The notes under the pieces: model-generated
Databases searched by the model: none
Seen by the model: only the letters and a program-made list of their open reading frames with translations
What the model was told of the DNA's origin: nothing
Source of the DNA: Boesenbergia rotunda
Taxonomy: Eukaryota > Streptophyta > Magnoliopsida > Zingiberales > Zingiberaceae
DNA: 64,000 nucleotides
Direction: 5' to 3'
Assembly (NCBI GenBank): GCA_024364735.1
Contig: JAGFNQ010005664.1
Coordinates: 1-64,000 of the forward strand
Position numbers and translations under genes: made by a program
Shown here: piece by piece, positions 55,531-64,000 of the stretch
Position numbering within the stretch: the first letter of the stretch is position 1
Layout of the letters: every line of letters begins with the position of its first letter

Positions 55531-55820
55531 GTCGGCATCGCCGCCGGTCGCCGACGATCGCCGGCGATCGCCGGCGATCGCCGCCGGTCGCCGGCGATCG
55601 CCGCCGGTCGCCGGCGATCGCCGCCGGTCGCCGACGATCGCCGCCGGTCGCCGGCGATCGCCGCCGGTCGCAGCCGATCGCCGCCGGTCGCCGGCGATCG
55701 CCGCCGGTCGCCGGCGATCGCCGCCGGTCGCCGGCGATCGCCGCCGGTCGCCGGCGATCGCCGCCGGTCGCCGGCGATCGCCGCCGATCGCCGGCGATCG
55801 CCTCCGGTCGACCGGCGTTC
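55531..55820. repeat. 20-bp GC-rich array (two 10-bp modules)
   Basis: The 20-bp unit is GCCGGCGATCGCCGCCGGTC, made of two related 10-mers, CCGGCGATCG and CCGCCGGTCG. It repeats about thirteen times with few changes, then grades into variants with GTCGTCGATCG. GGCGATCGCC is a perfect palindrome. A period of 20 rotates through three reading frames, so no stop codon arises on either strand; the long frames here are an effect of composition. Confidence 0.92.
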
Positions 55821-55987
55821 GCCGGCGTTCGTCGCTGGTCTCCGGCGATCGTCGCCGGTCGTCGGCGATCATCGTCGATCGCCGGCGATCGTCGTCGATC
55901 GCCGGCGATCGCTGTCGCTGGCGATCGTCGTCGGTCGCCGGCGATCGCTGTCGCCGGCGATCGCTGTCGCCGGAGATTGGTGTCGGT

Positions 55988-56130
55988 CGCAGCCGCCGGC
56001 GGTGGTCGCAGCCGCCGGCGGTGGTCGCTGCCGCCGGCGGTGGTCGCAGCCGCCGGCGGTGGTCGCAGCCGCCGGCGGTGGTCGCAGCCGCCGGCGGTGG
56101 TCGCAGCCGCCGGCGGTGGTCGTAGACGCC
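55988..56130. repeat. 19-bp GC-rich array
   Basis: The unit CAGCCGCCGGCGGTGGTCG repeats about seven times with a strict period of 19, once with CT for CA. GCCGCCGGCGGT includes the palindrome CCGCCGGCGG. It is separated from the 20-bp array by a transition zone (55820-55987) of TCGTCGATCGCCGGCGATC and GCTGTCGCCGGCGATC phrases that look intermediate, so both probably grew from one 10-bp module. Confidence 0.9.
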
Positions 56131-56507
56131 GGCAATCGGCGCCGGCGGTTGTCGCCGGCCGACGGCGGTGGTCGCCGGCCGATGACGGTGGTCGCCGACC
56201 GCCGTTGTCGTTCGTCGGTCGCGAATAATGCTTTCGGAAGTTAATAAATTATAATAGTTATTTTCTTCTTAAATGTAAATATTATAGGATAATTTTAGAA
56301 AGATAAGTTTCATTACCTGGGAATCAAGAAAAACCTTACTTTCCTATGGTTTTGCGATTCCGGGTTGTATGCCCCTTTTGCTGACGTGTCGGGCATCGAT
56401 TATTACTTGGGAATCGCTGATTATCTAAACCAAACAAGATTTTTGTTGATAACCTTGGATGGATAACCAAGGTTATCAAGGATAACCTTCAACTAAACAC
56501 ACCCTTA

Positions 56508-57606
56508 ATGTTTTGCCTAATGATGTAATTAGTGGTGTAGGAGAATACAAAAATGCACACAAACTATGAGGCAAGATGTTAGAATTTCATGAAACCCCTA
56601 CACAAGATAAATTAGTGGAAGAGCCCAAGGAAATGAGCTCAATAGTCCAAGAAGAGGAGAAGGACCAATCGGATGAAGAAAGGAGCTCAATATTCGAAGT
56701 GACACAAGAAAGTGAAAGATCATCCACTTCATCAAGGGAAGAAGAAGAGGTCTCCACTTCAAGGATTGAGGGGGAGGAGAAACTACCCTTGATACCGGAG
56801 CAAGAAGAAGCATCTACCTCCACCAAAGCAAAGTCTAAAGACCACATCATTTGTTTTGGATGCAACAAAAAGGGACACTACAAGGACAAGTGTCCATTAG
56901 GTAAAAAGGAGGTAAACCCTAAATCCAAGTCAATTCAGTTAAACTCTAACATGGGTTGTAGGGAAAAAAAGAGAAAAAACACATTAGGTGTTATACTTGT
57001 GGTGAGCTAGGACACTACCACCCCAAATGCTCAAGGAAAGGAGAGTTCAAGAAATTGGAGCATTTGAGGAAGTGGGAAAAGAAGAAAAAGAAGAAAAGCT
57101 TATATCAAGGGGGAGCTACAAGGGTAAGGGAGGTAATCCCTAACCTTAAGTATTTTTCAAACTCCTCCATGCATGTTAGAAATAATGAAAATTATTTATC
57201 CATGCATAGTTTTGGTTTTAGATATCATGATAAAAATAGGGTTAATGTTGCATATCAAACCCCTAGGGAATTCATGCATCATGATAAACCTAGAACCTTT
57301 AGACCTAAGGACCAAAGCATTAATCCCAAGAAGGGGAGACACATGCCTAGAATGGGTAGGTCTAGGAATGTCCAAGGAGGACATGTTGATTCTAGGTTTA
57401 AAAACCTAGAAAGGGAAAATCAAGCCTTGAGGGCAAAGCTTGATAAATTAGAGAAAACCCTAGATAGATTCACTATTAGATCTAAGGGTTTAGGTATGAG
57501 GTTGGGTAGTCAAAAACCCAACAATGATAGATCGGGTCTAGGATACCGATCTAAATTCTCCGATGCCAATGCAAAGAAATATGCTAGGGGTAGCATACGA
57601 CTATAG
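56508..57606 (+). pseudogene. Gag C-terminal part: two zinc knuckles and coiled-coil region
   Basis: After the MITE the sequence has VLPNDVISGVGEYKNAHKL, a TGA where Trp is usual, an acidic Ser/Glu-rich stretch, and knuckle CFGCNKKGHYKDKC (near 56854). An indel in an A-rich run near 56965-56985 shifts the frame. The second knuckle CYTCGELGHYHPKC (about 56990) and the tail FKNLERENQALRAKLDKLEK, FTIRSKGLGMRLGSQKPNND, SGLGYRS are in the new frame to 57606. Heptad repeats and the GLGY motif are Sirevirus Gag features. Apart from the shift, stop and MITE it is well preserved. Confidence 0.87.
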
Positions 57607-58871
57607 CAAGGAGGGAAAGTCCAAAAATAGCAAAGGGGATGCCATGTAACAGCAAGAAGAAAGTCTTAACTAAGGGCAAGGGGTCCAAAGTTAAGAAGGT
57701 TAGGGTTGTATACTTAGAGTCATCGGAGGTGCACCGGTGTGGTCTAGCGTTTGTTGAGTCACCTAAGGAGATGGCTAGGGCTAAGAGCTAAGAGGGAGCT
57801 CTAGGAGCCAAGTTAGGACCCATGGTCTATGGATCCCGGGAGGATTTCTCTCAGAAATCTAGATGGGTCATGAAGTGTGTCAAAGGAGTTGGAGACGGAT
57901 TTGAAGTCTCAATCCTAGGGAGTTAGCTCAATAGGTTTGAGTTTCTTGCATAAAAATATGACATTGGTGGTCATATAGCATGGAAGTTGGTTTTTGATGT
58001 ATAGATGTCATATAAACCAATGCTAGGGATGCATTGAGGTTTGGTATGGGCAGAGACATTAAGAGGAGGTCAAAACTAGGACTTTAGGTCAAGGTTCAAT
58101 TGAACCATTTAGATAGTTTTGGATTTTGTGTCAATCTTGGGATTGGAGATAGATACATTTTTAAATGTATTTTTTCCAAGTAGACACGGATACCACAAAT
58201 CTCTCCACAAAATTTGGGAATTTTTGGAGAATCGTGGAATTTCTAGTGCATTTCTGAAATTGGGTCAGAAATGCTGAAAATGGGATTTTCAGGGTGCCAG
58301 TCGACTGGGACAGAGGTAAAGGCTAATTTTTGTGCTTCAGCAGTCAAAAGGTGTCCAAATGATGTAAAACAAGTGTGTAATCTTATGGGAGGCTAGTACA
58401 TTGTGTTTATGATCATTAGAGGTTAAAGGATCCAATAAGAGGGAAATTGTTTGTGTCTTTTAATGTGTGGCAAAGGGAGAGAACTGTTGGATTTAAGTCG
58501 GAAACCAAACACGTCTTTGCAAGAAATCCTTGGTTAAGGGGGAGCTTAGGTAAAGGGGGAGCATTGTTGCTCATTTGGTGGCGTAAGGGGAACCTTGGAG
58601 AGGTTCTTAAAAAGCCTTTGTAAGTCCAATGTAGGGGGAGCCTTGGAGAGATTTTAAAAAGCCTGTTTTGGTAAATGTCCTAAACTCTTGTGGAGGTTAG
58701 CTATGGGGATGCCTTGTGATAGGATCCATACATGTTTGCATTGCATATGCATTGGCGGTATAAGTCCAAGGTGGAGCCTTGGCAACGTAAGTCCAAATGG
58801 TTATTAGCTTTATATTTGCTATTTATTTTCCCTAACTTAAACGTATTTCCAAACATCAAAAAGGGGGAGAT
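57607..58871 (+). other. Spacer and polypurine tracts before the 3' LTR
   Basis: No pol domain. Purine tracts AAGGGGGAGC / AAAGGGGGAGC recur at about 58538, 58554 and 58635, and the last, AAAAAGGGGGAGAT (58858-58871), abuts the 3' LTR. One CCAGTCGACTGG palindrome lies at 58299. Text such as GGTTAGGGTTGTATACTTAG near 57700 may be a relic of a coding region, but the frame is lost. Confidence 0.65.
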
Positions 58872-60044
58872 TGTTGGGGCAATCTCTGGTCCGAAGTGAC
58901 TATGTGTTTCGATGTTTGGGCAAAGGGTTTAAGTTAGGTTCACCCTTGTATTTGATATATGTATGTGAGTGTGCAGGTTTGTAGGATACACATGGACTTA
59001 GCTGGACGGCTTCGGGATCGGTGAAGGATGGCATGGGAGACAAGCCGTGGGTTTGCATGTATCCGAGGGACCGTGGACAATGCAGGAATGATGAGCCGAG
59101 GTTTGCGGACTTCGAGGCATACGTGAAGGATGACATAGAGGCAAGCCGAGGGCTTGTGTGCGCATCTGAGGGACGAGAGACAAAGTCGAAGAGGGCTTAA
59201 AGGCAACAAGCCGAGGTTGCTGGAGCAGGAATGATGAGCCGAGAGAAGCGGACTTCGAGGCATACGCGAAGGATGGCATGGAAGCAAGCCGTGGGCTTAT
59301 ATGCGCATCTGAGGGATGAGAGCCAAAGTCGAAGAGGGCTTGAAGGCAACAGATCGAGGCTGCTGGAAGAAGAGTCAACTGAGTCATGAGGGTGTGAGTG
59401 CTGAGGAAATTGTACTCGGGAAATCCTAGGGTTCGAGTGCTGAGGGAAATGTACTCGGGGAAGGGAAACCTTAGGTGTAGAAGTGGATCAGTCGACTGGT
59501 GCCAGGGCAGTTGACTGATGAAGTCCACAGAAAGATCAGTCGACTGCCCATGGACCAATCGACTGGGCAGTCGACTGATGGTAGCTCAAATTTGAACGTT
59601 AAGCTGTAACGGTCGAATTTGAGTGGGACCAGTTGACTGGTAACGGTCATTTCAGCCTAGATCACTATTTAAAGGGGCTCGATTTTGGCCGAGAGTTCTT
59701 GACGAAATTGGCTTTGATTAAAGATCAATTAGTAGTCTTTGTGCTCAGGAGTGCTATCCGGATTGTGGCGAGGTTTCTCCACCCACAAGGAGCTACACGA
59801 GCTAGCCGGAGGTCTTCCGGGGAATCATCCACCAACGGATCAGGATCGTCCACCTTACGGGCATCCGTGAAGTAGGAGCATTATCTCCGAACCACGTAAA
59901 TCGGTGAGTCATTTTTAGTTGTTAGTTTTTATTGTTTTAGTTTTTGTTATTACGCTTGCGCACTAACAACTTGTAGGAAGACAAAATTGAATTGAAAGCT
60001 ATTCACCCCCCCCCCCCCCCCGGCTTAACGCAAAGGTCCTAACA
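58872..60044 (+). repeat. 3' LTR of the plus-strand family 3 element
   Basis: 1173 bp, TGTTGGGGCAATCTCTGG to GGTCCTAACA, uninterrupted. It serves as the reference for the 5' LTR. It contains a long run of C (about 60007-60021), longer than in the 5' LTR. A 100-bp phrase (GAGCCGAGG...GGCATACGCGAAGGATGGCA) is partly repeated at about 59090 and 59235. Confidence 0.92.
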
Positions 60045-60266
60045 GTCAACCCCTCGGATCCAGCTGAACTTTTGTTAAAACTCCACCATCTTGGACTTTT
60101 TGTCAGGACTCCATTACCCTAGACTTCAACCTGGTGTCAGGTTATATGCTTTTCAATCCTGCACACTCGGACTCGGTAACAAGGTTAGATAACCACAAAC
60201 CTAATTTTAATCTATTTATCATTCACTAAAACTTAAGTTTGACTGTTAGTGCAAACTGCACCAACA
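60045..60266 (-). mobile_element. Right end of the LTR fragment split at 51538
   Basis: It starts with the second GTCAA copy and continues the phrases CTCCACCATCTTGGACTT and CATTACCCTAGACTTCAACC seen before 51539. It ends TGTTAGTGCAAACTGCACCA followed by ACA, a TG...CA-type end. It belongs with 50457-51538. Confidence 0.6.
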
Positions 60267-60817
60267 TAAGCGATATTCTTTAGATCAGAAAATAAGAGTT
60301 GAGACTGTATATATATGAAAACATTGATTTAACTCAAGGATCAAGAACATAAAATATCAAACAAGGAGTTATAAATAGAACCGAGATAAGGTAAAGCAGG
60401 TTACTCAGATAACAAAATAAATCATGTATCTAAGTATAATAAATTATGGAGTACAAACAAAAAGTACTCGCCTCGTAAATGATGTATACGTATCAGAGAA
60501 AACCTCCCACGATCAACAGTACGTATCCGAATCAGAGTTATGTATCAAAGACATAGTTTATCAATTTATAAGATTACTAAAGTAGTTAAACTAAATACTA
60601 AACATAATTAGGATCAATTACAACATCTACTTAACAAAACCTAAAAACAACTATGAGTTCCTTCTTAACAAAACCTTCAAGCAAAGCTCTCAACTATGGG
60701 TTTTTCCCTTACTCTAAGAAGGTTTTTTTCCTACTTAACCCACCTTCCCGCAATTGGAGGGGTGAAGCTGAGAGTGCCAGCGATAGAGTGAGGGAAAAAA
60801 GGCGACAATGGAGAGTA
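60267..60817. other. Unassigned, possibly host, sequence left of the hAT element
   Basis: It is AT-rich to about 60640, then mixed composition. A frame at 60653-60928 runs into the hAT terminus and so is not a gene as it stands. Before the hAT insertion, this sequence was continuous with 63722 onward, since CACCTAGT is duplicated. I recognise no family. It could be the edge of a host gene or old repeat. Confidence 0.4.
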
Positions 60818-60836
60818 CACCTAGTTAGACCCGACC

Positions 60837-61005
60837 ACGGTTTGGAACCGACGGTTCGACGGTTCGGAACCGCCTGTTCGACGGTTCGGAACCGCCGGTT
60901 CGACGGTTCGTGGGAGGTCAACCCTTAACCTTAACCGCCCAAGACGGTTACGGTTCACGGTTCGGAACTGTCGGTTCACGGTCCGGTTCACGGTTCGCCA
61001 CGGTT
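60837..61005. repeat. Left subterminal repeats of the hAT element
   Basis: Repeats of GACGGTTCGGAACCGCC and shortened CACGGTTCGG / CGGTTCACGG occur about ten times. Several are palindromic (CGGTTCNGAACCG). Clustered short motifs near both ends are a known feature of hAT elements, where the transposase binds. Confidence 0.8.
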
Positions 61006-61179
61006 CAAGATTATTATATTAAAAAATTAAAAATTAAAAATTAAATTAAAAAAAATTATTAAAAAAGGGCTTGCACTTATATAAGTTGCCTACGTATCCC
61101 CTTAGGGTATAGAGGAATCAAAGACCACGTAGTTCTTTTACATTTTTACCCTTTTATATTTTTTACATTTTTACCTTTC

Positions 61180-63306
61180 TCACTCACTTGCATTTCCTCC
61201 CGTTCCCGTTGTATTTGTTCCTTCGGTATCAAATTCTTCGACTTCGTCTTCTGAAAGTTGCATTCCTTGGATTCGCTTCTCGGCTCTGGTCCAATCATCA
61301 AGTAATGCTTGAGCTTCCAATGAGTCGGGAGACATAGTTGATCGTCGTTCATCTAATATGTTGCCGCCGGCACTGAACGTCTGCTCCACAGCAACAGTCG
61401 ACACTGGAGAAGCTAAAATTTCTTTTGCGATCACGTAGAGAACGGGAAAGCTTTGAGTCTTCTGTGACCACCACTTCAAGATGTCGAAGTCTTCGCTATC
61501 TGCTTCATTAAAATCAAAAGAAGTCGTAAAATAATTCTCAAGTTCCTGTGTGGAACTTGAGAATCCTCGTGGACGTTTCGTCCGTTCTTTTAATAAAAGT
61601 TGGGCTTTTGTAAGTTTTAAATTAGTAGTAGTAGGTTGTTGTGTTTCAGAAATATTAGTTTGTGTTCCATATTTAACATAATATTTATTATAAAGATCAT
61701 ATAAATAATTTTTAATATTATATGTAATATTAGCTGGATCCGGAGAGGAAGAATTCTTAATAGGAATTAATGCGTCATAATATAAAGTTAACATTTCTTG
61801 TAAAACTTCTAATTTAAATCTAAGATCTAAAGCAAATGCAATTAAATAAATTTCAGGAATAAAATAAAAATATTTTTCCCATTTAGTTTTCATAGCTAAT
61901 ATACATAAAGTTAAAGCTTCATTATTTAGATGTTCATTTAATATTAATACTATACTACAAAAATTCACTAAAATTAAATGAGCAGTGAGATAATAAACAC
62001 CGGAAAGTTATTCAGTTGCATCGTTAAAAACTTTTAAAATTTCACAAATACTACTACAAATATTCCATTATTGTGAAAATAAATATATATTAGTATTACT
62101 ATTTTGTGCAAAAAATAAACATAATAAATCTTTATATTGAAAAGAATCTTGTAATAATTGATATGTTGAATTCCAACGTGTTGGAACATCACGTGGAAAG
62201 TTTTTTAGTCACATTCCATTAGCTTTACAAAATCTACCCCATTGTTTCATCATAGATAGATGAGACCATAAGTATGAAATTGCGGTTCTAATTAGTTGAA
62301 TATAATTTTGTAAAAGTTTTAATCCATCTTGAACACATAAATTTAAAATATAGCATACACAACGAATATGAAAAAATAAACCACCAATGACAGGTTGACA
62401 AATAAATTTTAATTCATCTATTGAAGCGGTATTAGAACTAGCATTGTCTAATGATATTGAAAATATTTGATGAGTCAATCCATATTCTTCTAAAACTATG
62501 TGTAATAATTGTGTAATGTTATGAGCAGTGTGTGATTCATCAAAATCTCTATAAGCTAATAATCTTTTTTGAAGGATCCAAGAGTTATCAATCCAATGGC
62601 ATGTTATACCCATATAAGAATGAGTTTGCCAATGATCACTCCAAATATCGGAACATAAAGAAACTTTATTATTTAATTTACTAAATTCTTCAATTAAATT
62701 CTTTTTTTCTTGTTTTACTAATCTTTTAATTGTACGAGTTAGTGTAGTCCTAGGTACACGTTTAGCAGCAGGATTAAGAGATTATTTACAAAAATCTTCA
62801 AATGTGCATTTAGATCCAAAACTAAAAGAAAGATGTTCTACGAAAACAAATTTAGCTAATGATTCTCTTAATTTATTATCTGAATATAAAAATAAATCAG
62901 AATCAGTACTACTATCGCTAGAAAATCTAGATAATTGTGTTTGAGAGCGGTCAAGCTCATATTTCGTCGGGTGCTTCGTTTCTACATGTCGTTTCAACGA
63001 CCCATAGCCGCCGCCGGCTTGGAATTTGTAAGAAGCATTACAATGCTTGCATTTTGCACGCATTTCTCCCGACGGAAGTGTGACCTTCTCAAAATGTTTA
63101 GTGAAAATAGACGATTTTAAAGGAGGATTATCCCGAACCTTAGAAGTAATCGCATCGGTACTTCCTTGCGTTTCGAGGATCAGAGGGCGTTGGGGCTGAG
63201 CCTTGGTCTCATCATCGGTGGATTGAATTTGAAGGTTGGGATCCTCGTATGCAATTTCTTTTCCCCTCCGAGATCGAAATGATGAAGCTCCGTGACCTCC
63301 TTCCAT
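61180..63306 (-). pseudogene. hAT transposase with four in-frame stops
   Basis: A single frame of 708 codons with no frameshift, interrupted by stops at 62784-62782, 62211-62209 (TGA, as expected from a CGA codon by C-to-T change), 62070-62068 and 62010-62008. The N-terminus has a BED-type zinc finger: CKHCNASYKF, then SLKRHVETKH. The middle has SLCSDIWSDHWQTHSYMG, a DNASSNT-type catalytic region and HIRCVCYILNLCVQDGL. The C-terminus carries the dimerisation region ILASPVSTVAVEQTFSAGG and RRSTMSPDSLEAQALL. The order is that of Ac/RICESLEEPER-type transposases. Length is normal for the family. The C-terminal tail is acidic. Confidence 0.93.
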
Positions 63307-63412
63307 TATCGTCGATGAAGAACGCGGAGAGAAGTTGAGAGTTAGAGAGTTGAGAATGAGAGATTGAGAGAAGAGAAGTTGTGTTGTGAGTGAAAATGAT
63401 GAAATGAGCTCC

Positions 63413-63421
63413 CTATTTATA
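63413..63421 (-). promoter_or_regulatory. TATA box of the hAT transposase gene
   Basis: The minus strand reads TATAAATAGGG starting at 63421, about 110 bp upstream of the ATG at 63306. Position and sequence fit a plant TATA box; AGAGAG-rich leader sequence follows. Confidence 0.65.
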
Positions 63422-63514
63422 GAGTTCGGATCATAACGGTCACTAAATCATAGCCATTGATCAAAAAATGGTCAAATGATCTCATTCGTCCAAAAAAAAA
63501 ATCAAAAACTCACC

Positions 63515-63702
63515 AACGGCACTGAACCGGCGGTTCAGTGCCGTTGGAACCGGCGGTTCACGGTTTAGGGCAGCTGGAACCGGAACCGACCTGGCATCCT
63601 GCCGGGCCGGTTCTGGTTCGGCCCTGCGAACCGGGTCAACGGGCCACCCGCCCCGTTGACCCGGGCCGGTTCCGGGCCGAGTCCGGGCTAGACCCGGCCC
63701 GG
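63515..63702. repeat. Right subterminal repeats of the hAT element
   Basis: Repeats of GAACCGGCGGTTC (twice), GGAACCGG, CCGGGCCGGTTC and CCCGGCCCGGGG. It is more GC-rich than the left end but built of the same AACCG/CGGTT core in both orientations. Confidence 0.75.
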
Positions 63703-63721
63703 GGTCGGGTCTACACCTAGT

Positions 63722-64000
63722 CGGTGAAGACGTGGGGCAGCGAGGACGCACAAGGAGACCAAGACCCCTTACTCGTGGGCGGAGATGGACCAATGATGAT
63801 AGGCGATGTGCCGGCAGTGAGATCGCGGGGCGAGGTCAGGGGAAGGAAGGTGCGATCAGGATTTTGAGTTCGACATCGATGAAAAATGCGAAGAGTAGGA
63901 AATTTTTCCCCCCTGGATTTAACAGACACAAGCTGACATAGTCGACAAGTCAAACTTAAAAAGAATTGCTAGTAGTAGCACCAAACTCCGATCCAGGAAT
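63722..64000. other. Unassigned sequence right of the hAT element
   Basis: It is continuous with the sequence left of 60818 once the hAT element is removed. Composition is moderately GC-rich to about 63850. Short open frames exist on both strands but none shows a domain that I recognise. It could be part of a host gene running off the window. Confidence 0.4.

Larger units (their letters stand above)
55224..56504. mobile_element. Harbinger/Tourist-like MITE carrying a GC-rich array
   Basis: Left end GGGTGCATTTGGTTCAAG and right end, reversed, GGGTGTGTTTAGTTGAAG form imperfect terminal inverted repeats. TTA is duplicated at 55221-55223 and 56505-56507. These are the signatures of PIF/Harbinger elements. 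Arms of about 240-280 bp are AT-rich and share inverted AACCTTGGTTAT / ATAACCAAGG motifs. No transposase is encoded. The middle (55450-56228) is an extremely GC-rich tandem array unlike the arms. It interrupts gag of the host element. Confidence 0.88.
51539..60044 (+). mobile_element. Gag-only Sirevirus-like element (family 3, plus strand) with two nested insertions
   Basis: The 5' LTR (51539-54909) and 3' LTR (58872-60044) both run TGTTGGGGCAATC to GGTCCTAACA, and GTCAA is duplicated at 51534-51538 and 60045-60049. The 5' LTR contains a solo LTR at 52150-54342; without it and its TSD copy it is 1173 bp, exactly the length of the 3' LTR. A primer site TGGTATCAGAGCG starts at 54912. Gag lies at 54977-57606 and is broken by a MITE at 55224-56504. 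A non-coding spacer and polypurine tract precede the 3' LTR. No pol. Confidence 0.93.
60826..63713 (-). mobile_element. hAT transposon (Ac-like) with exact ends
   Basis: An 11-bp perfect terminal inverted repeat, TAGACCCGACC at 60826-60836 and its complement at 63703-63713, is bordered by a perfect 8-bp target duplication CACCTAGT (60818-60825 and 63714-63721). The 8-bp duplication is diagnostic of hAT elements. The ends are rich in GGTTCGGAACCG-like repeats (60837-61005 and 63515-63700), probable transposase-binding regions. The 2.9-kb element contains one transposase gene with four premature stops, so this copy cannot move itself, but its ends look usable by a related transposase (inference). 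Confidence 0.95.

Noticed and set aside
55531..55820. GCGATCGC-rich sequence as cyanobacterial contamination (HIP1-like)
   Set aside because: The palindrome is part of a tandem module and the array lies between the TIRs and TTA duplication of a plant MITE within a plant retrotransposon.
55462..56244. Long open frames on both strands (up to 245 codons, Arg/Ser/Pro-rich)
   Set aside because: They lie wholly in the 19- and 20-bp GC-rich arrays, whose periods rotate through all three frames and contain no stop codon. Both strands are open at once, which is a composition effect.
63482..63793. 103-codon Arg/Pro-rich minus-strand frame
   Set aside because: It covers the GC-rich subterminal repeats of the hAT element and crosses its end, so it did not exist before the insertion.

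Overview
This window is nuclear DNA of a flowering plant, and almost all of it is transposable elements stacked inside one another. The evidence is the mix of plant-specific families: Ty1/copia elements of Angela-like and Sirevirus-like type, Ty3/gypsy elements of Tekay/Del (chromodomain) and Athila type, an Au-type SINE, a Harbinger-like MITE and a hAT transposon. The mix would suit a large-genome monocot, but I cannot name the species. I see no intact host gene, tRNA or rRNA.

Layout. 1-4112: long LTRs of an Angela-like family on the minus strand. 4113-9373: a chromodomain fragment with its 3' LTR, then an opposed related LTR. 9374-12520: broken Athila pol, minus strand. 12521-21174: an LTR fragment, then a complete gag-only Sirevirus-like element (13823-20954, TSD GTATC) sitting inside a second LTR fragment. 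21175-27399: another LTR fragment, then a decayed Angela-like pol with its 3' LTR, cut off at the single N at 27400. 27401-33786: a well-preserved Sirevirus gag and truncated pol with its 5' LTR, minus strand. 34200-36814: a copia element that has lost integrase and reverse transcriptase (TSD TAAAC). 36971-50456: an old copia element interrupted by two gag-only elements (38563-42500 and 42826-47542) and an Au SINE (48357-48515). 50457-60266: an LTR fragment split by a gag-only element (51539-60044, TSD GTCAA), which itself holds a solo LTR (52150-54342, TSD TAGAA) and a Harbinger-like MITE (55224-56504, TSD TTA). 60826-63713: a hAT transposon with exact TIRs and an 8-bp TSD. The window ends in unassigned sequence.

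How the parts relate. Three gag-only elements (13823-20954, 42826-47542, 51539-60044), plus a fourth more decayed one at 38563, keep LTRs, a primer-binding site for initiator Met-tRNA, purine-rich tracts and zinc-knuckle gag remains, but no pol. They presumably depended on enzymes from an autonomous Sirevirus such as the one at 27401-33786 (inference).

The most unusual signal is in the LTRs. Each Sirevirus-like family carries its own short palindrome in many copies, and where a TATA-like box is visible the palindromes lie just upstream of it. Two families also carry arrays of about 20-bp hairpins in which the two stem arms change together. The Harbinger-like MITE carries a roughly 700-bp GC-rich array built of 10-bp modules, which is also out of the ordinary.
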